Assembly (NCBI GenBank): GCA_018389105.1
Contig: JACATO010002189.1
Span: forward strand, 769,001-833,000
Direction: 5' to 3'
Source: Nautilus pompilius
Lineage: Eukaryota > Mollusca > Cephalopoda > Nautilida > Nautilidae
Length of the DNA: 64,000 nt
The notes below the pieces were generated by a model. That model did not search any database, was not told where the DNA came from, and saw only the letters and a list, made by a program, of their open reading frames with translations. Each line of letters opens with the position of its first letter. Positions within the stretch are counted from its first letter, which is position 1. The position numbers and the translations under genes are program-made. Shown in pieces: positions 49,681-62,859 of the stretch.

Positions 49681-52600
49681 AGGCATTAAGTCGGGCTGCA
49701 CACTTAATCTGCCGCATGGAGTATTCTTCACGAGCCAAGACTTTGATTTCTATATGCTTGCCATATGATATTTACTTCCCAAGAAACATAATATTTATCA
49801 CACCACAATGATATCACTGCCTCTACTCTTATATTCCTGCACGTCTGACAACCAATCACAGTGCAATATACCAACACGTGACTAAGTGCATTTTATTTGC
49901 ACACCTGAGATGCAATTCTATCACGACTTATTTAAACTTATACCCAGATTTTCTACTGTTTCTATATAATGTCACAATGCCAACCAAACGCTTGAATCCT
50001 TCTATAATGTCTTCACTTCCGCCATGTTTTTGTTGTTGTTCTCTTTCTCGATCAATAAACATGAAACATTTTGAACCACATTTAAGCGAGATCATTTAGA
50101 ACTTACTTAATATAATTTCTTTAATGCACAAGTAGATTACACTATGCATTTTATCTTAGCCCTAATACTTTCCCAGAAGCCCCCAAACATTTACTCCTTC
50201 CAACACAATATACAGTTTCTTTCACTTCTTTGCAATTTTTCGACAGCATAAAATCTCAGCTACTCTAAAGCCGAGGAAGAGGACCAACCTTTCGCCGATA
50301 TCGTCTTCTTACTCTTTTCAGTTTGTTTGTTTTTATCATATAATACTGATGGTTATCGAATGCGCAGACGATAGAAGGACGTCTCGGCTTTAAGTCTTTC
50401 AAATCGTCTTCGTTTCTTGGTTTTTCCGAAAAGCAATTTCCTTCGACCCGTACGGTCCAGCAGATCCGGGCTTCACACCTACGTCCGAGGCCGTCCGTTC
50501 GGGGCCGAATGGACCACACTGCGACATTCTTACATCATTTTACGAAAGAAAGAAAAAATAAATCAGATTACAGTTTACGAGTGTCCTTTCAAAAAAAAAA
50601 AAATAGAAGTGCACGCGATTTCCTCTTCTTAATTTAGGTTATTTCACAACTACGTTTTCCTACTTTCGGTTTTTTTAAAACCCGGATCAGATGGTAGCGA
50701 CTCCGTGTGTCACCAATAGCCAGAGGTAAACACGCAGTGATCTCTTGGGAAAAAATAAGGATAAAATTATCACTGCCAGTACATACTATGCTAATATGAG
50801 AGATAACATCACTTACAACGACCAAACAAAATCATTATTTATTGCAATATTAACTGCTTTAGTTTCACCATGTTGCATGTCTGATTTTTTTTTTGAAACG
50901 TTTTTGAATAAACAAAGTACTCATGTCAGTTTATCAGAATGCCATACGGCATCGTCTTGACGCCAGCTGGACGTTAAGACGAACGTCAAGAGGAAACTGT
51001 GCACAACACTGGTGCTTGAAACGCTGTTTTTGGATCTTCTTGGCAAAAGAGGGCAGGAACTATGCACAACTATGACGCTTGAAACGCTGTTATGGGTCTC
51101 CTTGGCAAAAGAGCTATGGAGTCGCTCGTTCATATTACAAACTATCGAAAGTCTAAAAGAGATGTTAAAATATTGCAAACGGACCTGAGCTTAAGCATCT
51201 ATATTATTTGGAAATAGAAGAATCCGCCAGTTTGGTTGACTGATTGATTTTTAGAGGAAATGAAGGCTTAAAATTTTTTTATGTAACGAAAAGAAATGAT
51301 TTTTTTCCCCTGTAATTAATAAACAACTAGCACAGCAAATTAATGACGATTATCGCTAATCGATCACGTTTACTAGGTCAAAAACTGCACTGGCATATAT
51401 TTATGTCCCTAAGGAACTTTGTGTTATTCTTTTTATCTGTTTTTGTTTCCTGCAAATAATAAGTTGACGATGGCAACGTTGTCTCTATACACGCTATATC
51501 CCAGTCGGAGCCGTCGCCCTCCTGCACGTCTGAGAGGCGAGGCTGGACAGACGTAAAATCACCTATGGAACCGTTCCGCGCTGCACACCAACAGGACCGA
51601 CCCAGAAATCAAAATGAAACACAGATGCGGTAATAGCTTCTCGTTCAGGAAAAAGCAGCCTCCAGTATCAAATCAGGTTATGTGGGTTTTCAGTTAATTC
51701 GGTTAACAGCATCTTTCTGAGGTCTGGTTGTTTTATTTTCAAAAAAAATAAAATGATTTACCGTACAGTGCGCTGACTGAATCGCATTCGAGTGGACTAC
51801 GAACATCTCCGGATCGGACAAATGGCTTTCTATTGCAAATCGATCTCGCGTCCATAACCTGTGAGTTTGAGGCGTATATTTTACTATCGAATTTTTTTTT
51901 TAAAAATAATAAAAGCACGATTTTCTTTCTGCTTTTATCAGACTATTAAAATTCTGTTTTGTGTAAAAATTGAGTGATTCCGAGAGGTGGTTGGGGGAGA
52001 AGAAAATGCGTAATTCTGTTTGATTGAACCCTTGTTTTAGGGTAAACTCTCCCTTGGGCAGACAACTTGGAATGTGAAGCTTTATTCAGACGGAAAACGG
52101 CAAAATATTTTATATCGATTATCCACTACAAGTATTTTCTTTACTGTCCCTTTAATAAACGCAAAGCAGACGTGCGTGCAATATGAGTCTTTTTCTTTTA
52201 GTCTGCCGATATTTTAGGAAACCTCATAATGCAACACCACGAAAACTCGCGCTTATATCTCCGACTGCTTCCGAAGTTACCCAATCAATATGTCATATAA
52301 AAGCAAAAACCTACATAATGAAAGAAAAAAAAATTATTAACCAGATATTTTTATCGACTTCTAGTCTTTGGCGGTCGTGAGACTTTACAGTGCAGCATCA
52401 TGGTGAGGTTCTTCCTCAGTTATGATTATCCGGGACAACATATATGATGCACGCGTGGGAAAATGTGTAAAAAAAATAATACCGGATACATTTTTAACAA
52501 ATATGTAAAAAAGTAATAAAAGAAGCAATTACCAGGAAACAGAACAGTGAACAAACGAAATGATTTAGTTTACTTTCAACTCAATCAAAAACAAACTCAG

Positions 52601-53503
52601 TCATTGGTTGTAACGACAGTAAACATATTGTAAATAATTACAACACCACTGCGATTTATAGAAAATGTCTCTGCCGTTGTCGTTATTAGGGTGTGCGACA
52701 AACATTTGTGACATTACGATGAAATAAAAATTGTTAGATTAATACCGTAGTTCCTTTGAGATTTACGGAGTAAGCAGGCGCTTTCTTTGTCGGAGTTCCG
52801 ACTGGAACCTCGCGAACGTTTCACTGAATTACGGCGGAGCGTCTGTGAACGGAATCCGAGGTGTACCAGAGGGATGCTGTCTTACATGAGGATAAGTTGT
52901 CGAAATAGATTTAATATTTCGATCTGCACACCTTAATCCGTGATTATAAATATTGAAGAATGGATAAATTAAAACAAAAAAATAAATAAGTAAACGAAGT
53001 TGGAATACGGAAACCATTCTAATACTATTGTCAGATTATTTAAAATTTAGACGAGCCGACTAGGCACATAAAACATCCAGCCAGCCAGCCAGCCATCAGT
53101 GACCTCTGGTGGCAGTTTCCAAAAAAACGTACGGAGGTCAAGCCGCCCGTCTACCGCTGAAAAATCCTACTAGAACCTTCAGATCTTTTTTTTTTTTAAC
53201 GTGTGGGAGAAAAAAAACCACGTGACCAGCTGGCGAAGAAGAAACAACGCCAGGGAAGTACTGCCAAAAACGAGCCGGTTCCGATCTCGGGCCTTCAACC
53301 TAAGAAGAGCGGTAGTTCCGATAGACCGCCAGGACGCCCTACAGAGGGGAATACCGAGCTGAAATCCCTCTTTGGTTAACTTTCCCAGGACTTTCCCTCA
53401 TTGAGATCGAAGGCTGGGATCTTAGACAGTAAATCTTCCGGCTTCATCCTCTGCACACGTTTGAAACTGATATAGCCCCATTTCTCCATTGCTGTTTTCG
53501 AGA
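49681..53503. other. Unassigned stretch with one short tandem duplication
   Basis: No supported gene. An imperfect two-copy repeat of 63 bp lies at about 50998-51116 (GCTTGAAACGCTGTT at 51014 and 51077; CTTGGCAAAAGAG in both). Remaining open frames are short and overlapping. Confidence 0.45.
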
Positions 53504-53564
53504 GAGAGAGAGAGAGAGAATGGAGAGAGAGAGAGAGATGGAGAGATGGAGAGAGAGAGAGACT
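53504..53564. repeat. (GA)n microsatellite
   Basis: About 60 bp of GAGAGA with GATGGA interruptions. Confidence 0.96.
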
Positions 53565-54417
53565 AAAGTTTAAAACATATTAGAGTGAAATTTAGCGAAT
53601 TATCTAAGTGGAATTAGTTTTCCATTAATGCTATGGGAAGAGGGAAGGACTACTAGGCTTCATTGTGAGGATACTATGATACAAAGAGGTAATTAAGATA
53701 ATATACAGTACTACCATTACGCGCCTAAATTGGATTTTTCCGGATATTAATTTACATCGATCGAACCCGCGCTTACTCTCGATGATTGCTGATCCTTCAC
53801 AGCCGAGGATAGGCGGGATGTTGACTGAAGAATAAGAAGAATGCCAGCAAGACTGGGAGACCCGGTGAACAGCTGCTTAGAGGTCGCCGGCCCGTCCATG
53901 TACAGTTGGTTGGCCGTTCGAAATTGTGGCGCAGAGGTAAAACATCGATAAGTTACACCATCTACCACTTATTGATTTTTATTTATTTTCGTGGTGGATG
54001 GGTACCTGCCACTTTCGAAATTCGATCACATTTTGAAGAAAACAAAAAGGAAAATACTTACACGTATGAATTTAAACAAAAAAAATTCGTATAACAAAAC
54101 GGTCGATAACTGTTTCACGATACGAATAATATGAATTGACTTTTAAGATGGCTTCTAGTTAAAATATACATTCCTCTGTGGGTCTTGTCTCGCGATCTCC
54201 TCCACAATACGGCTGAATAACCAAGCATTTATCCCTTTCATCGATGCGATGATTCCGTCAAAATACAATGGACTCTTGGCCGAGCAAAGCGAAACCCTGG
54301 TGAAGGTCAGTCTTCTCAGTCACCTGAAAACAGCAAGGAATCGACCCTTTTACCGCAACCCTGCCGAGATTGCAGTCCCTTTGTCAGCTATCATTCGTTT
54401 CTAAAATAAATTTAATT

Positions 54418-54420
<3 letters not shown>
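53565..54420. other. Unassigned sequence
   Basis: Nothing supportable was seen. Confidence 0.45.

Positions 54421-54452
<32 letters not shown>
54421..54452. repeat. (GA)n microsatellite
   Basis: About 30 bp of pure GAGAGA. Confidence 0.96.
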
Positions 54453-54453
<1 letters not shown>

Positions 54454-55099
54454 TGTTCGCAAATGACATAAGTGTTTTGCCGTTAACCATCTTAATTACG
54501 AACACGCCAATGTATTAATTACACGACTGCTTCGTTGTTGACAATTAAAGTAAATAGAAACGCGATTTACCGATTCCCTTCGGCTCGTTTACTCAGCTGA
54601 AGAGATTTGTCGTGGGGAGTTTGAAACTAAATAAATCTGAGCTGCTATATAGCACTTGTGCACCTTTCTCTCTCTCTCTCTCTCCATCTTTCGCCTCACA
54701 AACACAAATGTTCTGCTACATTCCATTCTGTCTTTTTTTAACAACACATAAAACCTTTCGTTTGTTTTTAGCGAATACCTGCAGAGATTTCTATTTCTCC
54801 AGATGAAAATTGACTTTGTGTGATCGTATAAATTACATTGGAAACTTATTCCGGAAAAAAGTGTAGCTAGAAACCAGAGAGTGCCAAGTTTTTAAATGCT
54901 GCTTTGTTGTTGATGTTGTGGTTCTATTGCTTGCCAGTTATTTGTTGTTGTTTCCATTTTTGTATTTTAGACTTTTACTGGTATTATTTTGGTTTATTTA
55001 TTTATTTTTGTCTTGAAAAGTTGAGCCTGAAATAGATAAACAAACTAATATTTAGAAGGAATTAATTGTCAACAAACAACCGACCTGCCATAATAATTT
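54453..55099. other. Unassigned AT-rich sequence
   Basis: It contains a short (TC)n run at about 54667-54683. No gene was seen. Confidence 0.45.
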
Positions 55100-56030
55100 G
55101 GTTATCCGTTCTTGTCACTGTATGTTGTGTTAGGCATAGCGGCAGATAAAGATGAGAACGGTATTTTTTTGGCAGTGAATCAACAAGATCTTGTATGACA
55201 GGCTGATCCAAGACTCTCCGTATCCGGGTAAGAACTCTTAAATTCCACAATATTAGCGGTGCGTAGGCAGCGATCTCGGTCGGATTTATACTGGGGCCTT
55301 GGAGTAGTATCCCAGGATGGGTGCTTTGATTTCTCTTCCTGTCGGTATGTACAGCGGCGTCCTTCTGAACAATACTGCCATCGAATCTCACTTTGCTTAG
55401 TTGGCACATTGATAGAAGCGTCTTTAAAATTTCAATGTACCCGGCAGAATTGTGAGACGTTTATGGAAAATCACCAATTCCTTTTTTTTTTCTTTCGCAA
55501 TGTCAGATTACAGCATAATAGCTTGACATTTCCACCTCCATACCTGACCGTGTGCTGAAGATGCTGACTTTAAAAAGTCTTTGGTAGGCTTTCTCGAAAC
55601 CCAAATAACCCGACTGTGTGGACAGCTGGATCCTGAACTCGTCGGAGTAGAGTAAACGCCGGAAATGCTCGAAGGTCTTTAGCCAGACTTACCTCGAACT
55701 TTAAAGCGTACCATTCTCATTGGACAGAAGTGGGCGTTTAACGTGCCGCATGCCGTTGGACATTTATTTAGAAGTTAATTTCTGCTGCGTGCGTGATGTC
55801 ATTGCGAGTATCTTGACGGCAAGTGTGGACATGACGAGCAGTGTTTCTGTCATGGTGTCACTGTCGAAGGCCTTTCAAACCGTTTTGCCACAGCGGCCGA
55901 CATTCGCTTCGGAGAACTTTCCGATCATATTGGCTCAGGTCCGCCAGGAATGTCAAGGTCTCTTTGGCAGTCTGGCCACACTCTGAGCGGCATACGAGAC
56001 AACTTCGGGCAAACAGAACAATATCGCGGC
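55100..56030 (-). pseudogene. Tc1-like transposase relic, all core blocks traceable
   Basis: Minus-strand blocks in order: RVWRECGQTAKETLTFL near the start (about 55950-55990, low confidence), then WLKTFEHFRRLLYSDEFRI (about 55635-55690) with the first catalytic Asp, QKDAAVHTDRK (about 55330-55365) where QDNAxxHT is expected so Asn is changed, and PSINPTEIAAY (about 55265-55300) for SPDLNPIE, keeping the Glu of the DDE triad. RRVLDQPVIQDLVDSLPKKYRSHL (about 55140-55225) is the C-terminal part. Frame changes and stops occur between the blocks. The last 115 codons (55062-55409) form one open frame, which makes this part look better preserved than it is. Confidence 0.7.
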
Positions 56031-57105
56031 ATATATATCCCGTATATATACATAATCCAACCTAAGATGTCGACAGGACCGTAAGGTCTTTCCACTGGAT
56101 CTTTTCAAGTACATTTGCCTACGTCTTCTTTCGTTTGTCTTACTCATTCACTAGATGTGTTTTTTAAAATTGTTTTTAAACAAGATAAACGCCTTCATAA
56201 CGTCGTCTTTCCTGCTCGCTGATATTTCGCCTGCCTATGGCAAGTTTCCAGAAATGTTATGTCTTCTGTCATTTGCCTCAAAGACAGTCACGAACAGGGA
56301 AGTGTTGACTGTGGTTAATATATGGACAGTTGCTGGTTGTAAAAGCAAAGTTTGTCATACAAAGGCCAGCTTTAAAGAATTCTTTACGAGCCTTCGAAAT
56401 CGGCACTGGCTTTTGATGTTGTTGGAGGTGTATGCCGACAGAAAACCGGTCACATGCAAGTTTAAAGCAAGCATGGATTATCTGAGATCATCCGTTATAT
56501 TTTTAAAAGTCCTTGTATCTGGACTGGAAAGAAAATAGTAGAATATATTCGCGTGGCTTACGGGGAAAGAAAGCTCGTTTCGATTTTACCCCGTTAGTTG
56601 TACACGCCAAGGTTGCCAACGCACCCTATAACCTTTATGACGCTATCGGATTTCTCAAAGTAATTCTCCACAATATAATCCCGACCCTGTAAGTTCTTTG
56701 TGGCGACGCTTCTTTCTGTGTTGTCTGCTCGCTTTGCGCTATCAAGACTGTAGCAGACTATAAGTTCCTGGTGAAATCTCGGGACACCCTGTCAAGACTT
56801 CTCATAGCCTAAGCAGTAATTGGCGTGAATGAATCTGTCTACCAGAACGCTGTTTTTAGATCTGGGAGGTTGGTAGAGAAAAACGAGAAGATACTACGGC
56901 AAACCGAGCCGGCCTCTCAGTCTTACCAGCCCACTGCTACATCACGATGCTTCCCAACCATCATTAACTATCACTGTAAATTTTAATTGTGAGGCGAAGT
57001 TTCCCATATCCACCTTCCACATTATAATGCATTTATTTATACCTACGCTATTCGGGAAAAACCTGTGATTTCATTCACAGAAAATATAGTTTTATTTACT
57101 CATTA
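56031..57105. other. Unassigned; 127-codon open frame
   Basis: The frame at 56155-56538 (+) starts with a hydrophobic stretch (MCFLKLFLNKINAFITSSFLL) and contains several cysteines. It has no recognised domain and no clear splice sites. It lies directly upstream of the Tc1 relic, which is on the opposite strand, and may be accidental. Confidence 0.3.
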
Positions 57106-57109
57106 ACAA

Positions 57110-57295
57110 CAGTAGCGATCTTGTTACTCAACAGGTGGCAGCACAGTTTCCTTACAAAGAAGGTGTCTGAATGCGAATAGCGAGTCTAGCATCAGCTATG
57201 CAAGTGTAAAACAGTGGTCTTTGCATCTCAAAAGTGGAAACGGTGACACTGATAAGCCACGTCCAGGAAGAAGACCACCAAACATTTGGAGTTTG
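57110..57295 (+). pseudogene. Mariner transposase N-terminal fragment
   Basis: After a frameshift, 57195-57285 reads YASVKQWSLHLKSGNGDTDK followed by PRPGRRP. This is the mariner pattern of helix-turn-helix (VxxWxxxFKSGN), acidic linker and PRxGRP motif. The catalytic domain is absent. It is not closely similar to the mariner at 25.3 kb (FKDGHTSVESDQRSGR), so it comes from another lineage. Confidence 0.6.
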
Positions 57296-57299
57296 TTCT

Positions 57300-58420
57300 C
57301 GTATTTCCACAATACATATGTCATATTTTGAGTGAATAAAATCACAAGTCTTAACTGTAACTTCTCCTTAACTTCAGTACGACCCCCGTGTGTGTATATA
57401 ATATTTTTGTATATCTTTTTGAATGTACTGTAAGCTCTGATATGATAACTTTTCCTATTTTGGAATCTTTTCCTTTGAATTCTGCTGATGACTGGTCTAA
57501 GTTTATGACATCGATTATAGCCTCATCCGTACGCTTAACAAGGAATTACTGGTGCTTAAAAATAGCCCCAAGGATCTTCTTTATTCGTATTTTAAAATAA
57601 AACTCTTCTACCTCCCCGAGTGTTTATGAGGACAACGGAATTCAAAGTCATGTACAATGGCGAGAAATTTTATTTGCTCTAGTGGAATCTTGCGCTGGAC
57701 CAATTATAGGTTCTGGAAATATTAAGTTCAATTTTACATAGTATCTTTTTATACGGAGCAGTGAGATTCTTCCTCCCACCTTTTTTTCTTCCAATATTAT
57801 AATTTTACCACAAAATCGCGAGAAGACAGTGTTTGGAAAACTTGGCTTCCGAAAAGTCAAAACCACGTGACGGCGCAGTATTCCGACAGACAGAGTTAAC
57901 TTTTCCTTTATCTTTAATAGCTGAAATTAAAAAAATAAAAAGATCGTCTTTACTTGGTATTTAGCTGACATTAAACATGAAAGATACCAAACACCACGCC
58001 CTCCTTAACTTCGTGTAGAAAACACTAATTTCTATTTTTCTGTTGTTAACTGTTGCAGATGTAATTTTCACCTGTCGGTTAGTGACGTCCGTGCAATTTT
58101 TTTCCTTTAGCCATATTGTATTACTTTTTCAGCAGATTTTCTTTTCGTCTCTGCAGTTTCTCCAAAATTTACACATCTTTAAAATTACCATTGTTCCAGA
58201 TCTTATTACTGATCTCCAATCCTTTCCACACTATAGCAGACGCGCATTTTTGCTGTAATTATTTCCAATCACTCACGCACCTGTCCGTTACTGCACGCAC
58301 TTCCTTTACAATGTTTTCATTATGGCTCAAATAACCGTCACCATTCGACATCAATGACACTCATTCGCTATCCTATTTAGAATGAAATCTTTACGCACTT
58401 TTTGTAACTGTTTTCAGTAT
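57300..58420. other. Unassigned AT-rich sequence
   Basis: Open frames at 57388-57600 and 58043-58334 lack recognisable motifs. Confidence 0.45.
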
Positions 58421-58424
58421 TTAG

Positions 58425-58960
58425 TAGAACCATCTCTTGCATCGAGTAGAACGTGTAGACACCCCTGGGCATGAAACCTGTCGCATAATCTGTGCTGCCC
58501 ATTGATTAACAGAGATTGCAAGAATCTTTTCCAAGCCTTGCTATGAAATCGACCTCGATAGTTTAGCCCTTAGTCGTCTCTAATAATGTTCCACAGATGC
58601 TAACTGGCGATTACATCCAGGATCTGGTTCCAGGAGAGCAACTGCAGCCAATTCGTGGCTGCAGTATTGGCTCTGGATATATAGCGATTTATTTTCCTTT
58701 ATCTTACTGCAGGATGAAGCGGTTATGGGAGAAAATCCCTTGATCACATACACGTGTCGGGATACTTCAGAATAAGATAAATAACCGGCGGAATCCAGAC
58801 ATCAGTTAATGAAGAAATCATGCGTTTAAACCTCTCACTGAATACCTGCCGTGATTAGTTATAAATACGCTGGGTCAAAACGCTGCCAAACTTCCTTTGA
58901 GACCATGTGCCACAAGTGGATGTAGATTTCTGAAAGTTTAATATTAAAGTTGCGCCAGAC
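58425..58960 (-). pseudogene. Tc1-like transposase relic, C-terminal part
   Basis: On the minus strand, LQLLSWNQILDVIASQHLWN (about 58596-58655) corresponds to the LxWPxxSPDLNPIEHLWN block, but the Pro, Asp and Glu positions are substituted, so the third catalytic residue is lost. AWKRFLQSLLINGQHRLCD and HVLLDARDGSTKY with a stop (about 58420-58545) match the C-terminus, which in intact members ends in DARGGxTKY. Upstream to about 58960 the minus strand has only faint similarity, with many stops. Confidence 0.65.
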
Positions 58961-60485
58961 GAGGAAACGTTGCTAGTTCACACCGGGCACTGACGAATTT
59001 AGGACGAGCATCTCGTCCAGTGTATTTAGTGATGTCGATGCTGCAGCCGGGCTGGGCTAGTTTGCACAAACCTGACTATTGCAAAGCGCTCTCGCAGCGG
59101 TGAGGTCAGTAAACCGCGGGGGCGACAGTTGGACGATATTACCGCCGTGAATCTGCCCGGCAAAGACAATTCGTCCGTTTTGAATCCTATTTCTGTTAAT
59201 TTAAATTATAGATTAGTTTTGAATTATTTGGATTTCATACTTTAAGTTCAACAATGAATCCTGTTTTAAATAAACATGAAGCTTCCTTTCCTTTGAGTTT
59301 TTTTCCACTTATAGTTGCATTTACAGGCTTACCCGTGACCAAAAATGGCTGCATGCTATACGTGGTTCATCGAAATGAAACTAATATGTAATCTTCTTTT
59401 AAAATCGTAAATTGGATTGATTGGGGCTGTCATAAATACAAATCTATTAATTTAAATAGTTTCCATTTCAAAATTCTTTGTGCGCAAAAGAGATGACGTT
59501 TATTGATGTTTCAATTTTAAAGAATTCGCTTTTGAAAATGTCAAGCAGTTCTGCCTGTAGAGACTGCCTGTGCGTACTGATTAAGTAAGTTAGGGTTGAT
59601 CCCTTCAATGCATTTTATATCTTTTGATCTTAATGAAATAAGGATTTTAACACGTTAAATGTACTTGCATTTTGATAAATGTTTAATGAGTTGATGTTAT
59701 CTCCGAGGACAGAGACTGGAAATGGAAATATTATTAGTGTGCTTAAATACTTTGTTTTAAATGTTCTTTCATTTTTAAAAGACATTACATTTACAATTAT
59801 GGTTTGACTTATATCTGAACCATTATTAAATTATACAGCTAGAAGAACAAATACTAACGTTTTAAATATTATTTTAAAAAACTATAATAAGTGAGTGTAT
59901 AGAGTGGAAGATCTCACAAAGTTTACGTTGACTGTAACCCGATTTCTTTGGTTTTTGCCTTTTAAATTGATTTCAGTTTTTTTAATCAAACCCCCAAAAA
60001 TTCTTTTGAGCATTTTATTGAACAAACAGAAACGTAATACTCTTTTGTCAAGTTAAAATGTAACACATCGAAATATCGTGGCATCTTTTACTTGGTTAAT
60101 GGTGGAATACAAAGAAGTTCGATCTGGAGATTCGTTTTTATGGGTTTACTTGGCCGACCTTCTTGGTTGAGAGAAAAAAATCTGTTTATTCAATACGTAC
60201 TGGCGGAGAAAGAGAAATCTTATTCCCTTTTATATCAAGGTGCAATCTACTTTCGATCTAGTCTCTCATCCCTGCATAATTTAACGAAACGATGAAGTAG
60301 AAGCAGTTTTGAAATAAGGATGTAGTTTGATCCCGGAATTAGTAATCGCAAACTTCAAAATGCCTATAAAAAAAGACTATTTCAATACTTTCATGTCGGT
60401 TCTTCGAAGACTGACACCTTAAACTTTTTGCTTTTGTTTTGTTGTTAACCTTCCGAATACCAGTGAGTTTTTTTTTACTTATACC
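58961..60485. other. Unassigned sequence
   Basis: No gene was seen; mostly AT-rich, with a GC-richer segment at about 59035-59170. Confidence 0.45.
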
Positions 60486-60493
60486 ACCTAGAA

Positions 60494-61326
60494 CAGTGGT
60501 TCCCAATCTTTTTGGACTCGTGGACCTTTTTCTAATACTCAAAAGACCTGCGAGCCCCTGCTACACTTCCATAATTGAAAAAAAAAATCAAAGAATAAAT
60601 TTAGCAAGAAAATCACATAAATAAGAGTTTTAGTACATTTCATCTTATCGAAAACTATTTTAGTGATTTTTCGGGGAACAACATCTGCACATATAGTAAA
60701 TTCACAACAGCTAAACAGAAATCTACTGGTATCAGTGAACTCTTCCTCTGATCAGAACAGCTGTGTGGTGTGTTGTGTTGGTGCCAAACTTTGCCTAAAA
60801 TCGAGCTGGCTAGTGTGTGTCTGGCCGAAGTCACAGTCCAGTCCTTGTAGCGTGCTCTGCCCCAGGCGTCGTGGTCCGAGTCTTTTAGCTGCAGGCCTCA
60901 CTGGTGTTAGCCAATGGTAGCGCGGCTCGATTGTGTCAGTCCTACTGTGGTAACAGTTCGAGTTCCGGCCTTTGTTACCAGTGTGTATTGTCCGTGTTTC
61001 TATGAGGGTGGAAGAGTGACAGGAAGCCGCAGGGAGGGCAGTGATGCAAGTGTGTTACTGCAGAGGTCTGTGACGCAACCGGGAGTGCCTGCCATGGGAG
61101 ACACGCCCTACACCTTCGGCGATCGGCCTCCCATCAGTGATACCGGCGTACTGGACGCAGAGTAATTTTTGTATACTTCTTTCTGGAAAAAAGTGCATAT
61201 TATAAGCCGGCAAATACGGTTCATGTAAACAAAACAAATACATACTGATGAACAGTTTCTTGACTCAGTCATACGTTAAAAATTGAAACTTCCAGGGTTC
61301 TGTGACCCCCTGGTTGGGAACCACTG
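60494..61326. mobile_element. hAT-like non-autonomous element, 833 bp
   Basis: The 13-bp termini CAGTGGTTCCCAA (60494-60506) and its inverse TTGGGAACCACTG (61314-61326) match exactly, and the 8-bp sequence ACCTAGAA is duplicated perfectly at 60486-60493 and 61327-61334. These termini are of the common hAT type (CAGTGGTTCCCAA). The interior is GC-richer and has open frames (60663-60920, 60914-61165) but no hAT dimerisation or catalytic motif that I recognise, so it probably depends on a transposase encoded elsewhere. Confidence 0.9.
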
Positions 61327-61334
61327 ACCTAGAA

Positions 61335-62668
61335 GAAATGAATAACGTTTGGGTTGAGCTGAGTAACACAGAGTTGATGGGTAGTGGAGTGCAAATGCAT
61401 CTCAGGTTGTACACAGATGGTTAAGATGAGCATACTTATGTCGGAAACCACAAGAACCATGTTTAGCATCATCTTACTCCACTGGAACGCCAACAAAGTT
61501 CTTCGTGGTCCTCTTAATAGGAGAACTCTGGGTTTGCTCAATCCTTCCTTGTCTTACAATTACAGAATTTTAGATTTTCACGAAAGTAACGATATTGATA
61601 TATTAACTATATACCAAGAAGAGTTTTCATTCCGTGGAGTAAGTTAATACTGTACTTGCGCAAACTGGCAGAGATCCAGACAGACCAGATGAAATAATAA
61701 ATTCTTTTAAAGACCAATATAAAAATTGATGAAAGACCGACTTAAATCCGGCATTTATGGTAACTATAGCTGCTGGGGAATTACTCCGAGGCAGTCGATA
61801 GTTTAGCGCTTCTTTGTAACTTCTTTCTCGTTTATTCGGCATTCACTTCGTCCCGTATTACCTCTACAAAGACAACAGTATAGTTTACGTATTTTCCGCC
61901 ATTTTTCTTTAAAGAGAAAACGACATTAACCCCTAAATAAAAATAAGAGAGGAAAATATGCTTATTCTTTCTTTTTTTATATCTCTCTGGACATATTTTA
62001 CGGTTTAATTCTGTAGTAAAATAAAACAACAACATTCTGTTCATTTACAGTTGCCATTCTCTTTCATAGCAAAACAGCAGCTATTTTCCGTTCTAGACGT
62101 GATTGCTCGGAAACAACTAATGGCTTCTCTTCTTCTTCTTCTTTTTTTATACAGCAGACGTAATAATAAGTGAATCTGTCAGCTGACATATCGTTCAGGT
62201 ATTCTCGGAATTTGTTGCGTCTGTCAGATGAAAGGTATTTAAGAGTCTGCAAGAGACAAAGTACACCGCTTTTCATCGGCTCTAGGAAAGTTCCGCGGTC
62301 GGTAGAAGCCTTCACTACAATCTCAGTAACTGAATTAGATGAGATTGAATGGTGGATTGGGAAAAAATGCTTCATTTGATCTTTTTGTTTGATGCGTTGT
62401 TGGGCTGATTCTTTCTTGTTTTCCCCCAACGTATGATGCGCTATTTACGGCTAAATTTCAGGTATCCGTTCATCTAATTCTGAGTATAACAGGGCGTATA
62501 CCAGCGGGTGGGGTGACAGAGTTGGCGGTGCGTCTAAATATGCGCTTATACGCTGTCAGTCTTTACTTCTCCCAAACCAAATGTCTTTTAACGTATTTTT
62601 ATATATTATTGCAACTTATAAAATAGTTTACTGCCTTCTTTCTAACTGGGAAATATGGTGAGATTCTC

Positions 62669-62670
<2 letters not shown>
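61335..62670. other. Unassigned sequence with one 121-codon frame
   Basis: The minus-strand frame at 62064-62429 has a mixed-charge stretch (SSDRRNKFREYLNDMSADRF) followed by a Lys/Glu run encoded by a simple repeat. The opposite strand is also open (62170-62379). No family is recognised. Confidence 0.3.

Positions 62671-62745
<75 letters not shown>
62671..62745. repeat. (GA)n microsatellite
   Basis: About 75 bp of uninterrupted GAGAGA, followed to about 62855 by purine-rich AGGAGG/AGAAGA sequence. Confidence 0.97.
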
Positions 62746-62746
<1 letters not shown>

Positions 62747-62859
62747 GGGAAATAGAAAGATGAAGAAAGGTGGGAAAATGAGGAAGCTAGAAAGATTAAG
62801 AAAAGGAGAGAGGAGGAGGAGAAGAGAGAGAGAGAGAAGAGAGAGAAGAAGAAGAAGTT

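Noticed and set aside
56155-56538. Small membrane protein
   Set aside because: One hydrophobic stretch at the start is not enough; the frame borders a Tc1 relic on the other strand and has no homologue that I recognise.
62064-62429. 121-codon minus-strand frame as a gene
   Set aside because: Its Lys/Glu run comes from a simple repeat, the other strand is open too, and no family is recognised.
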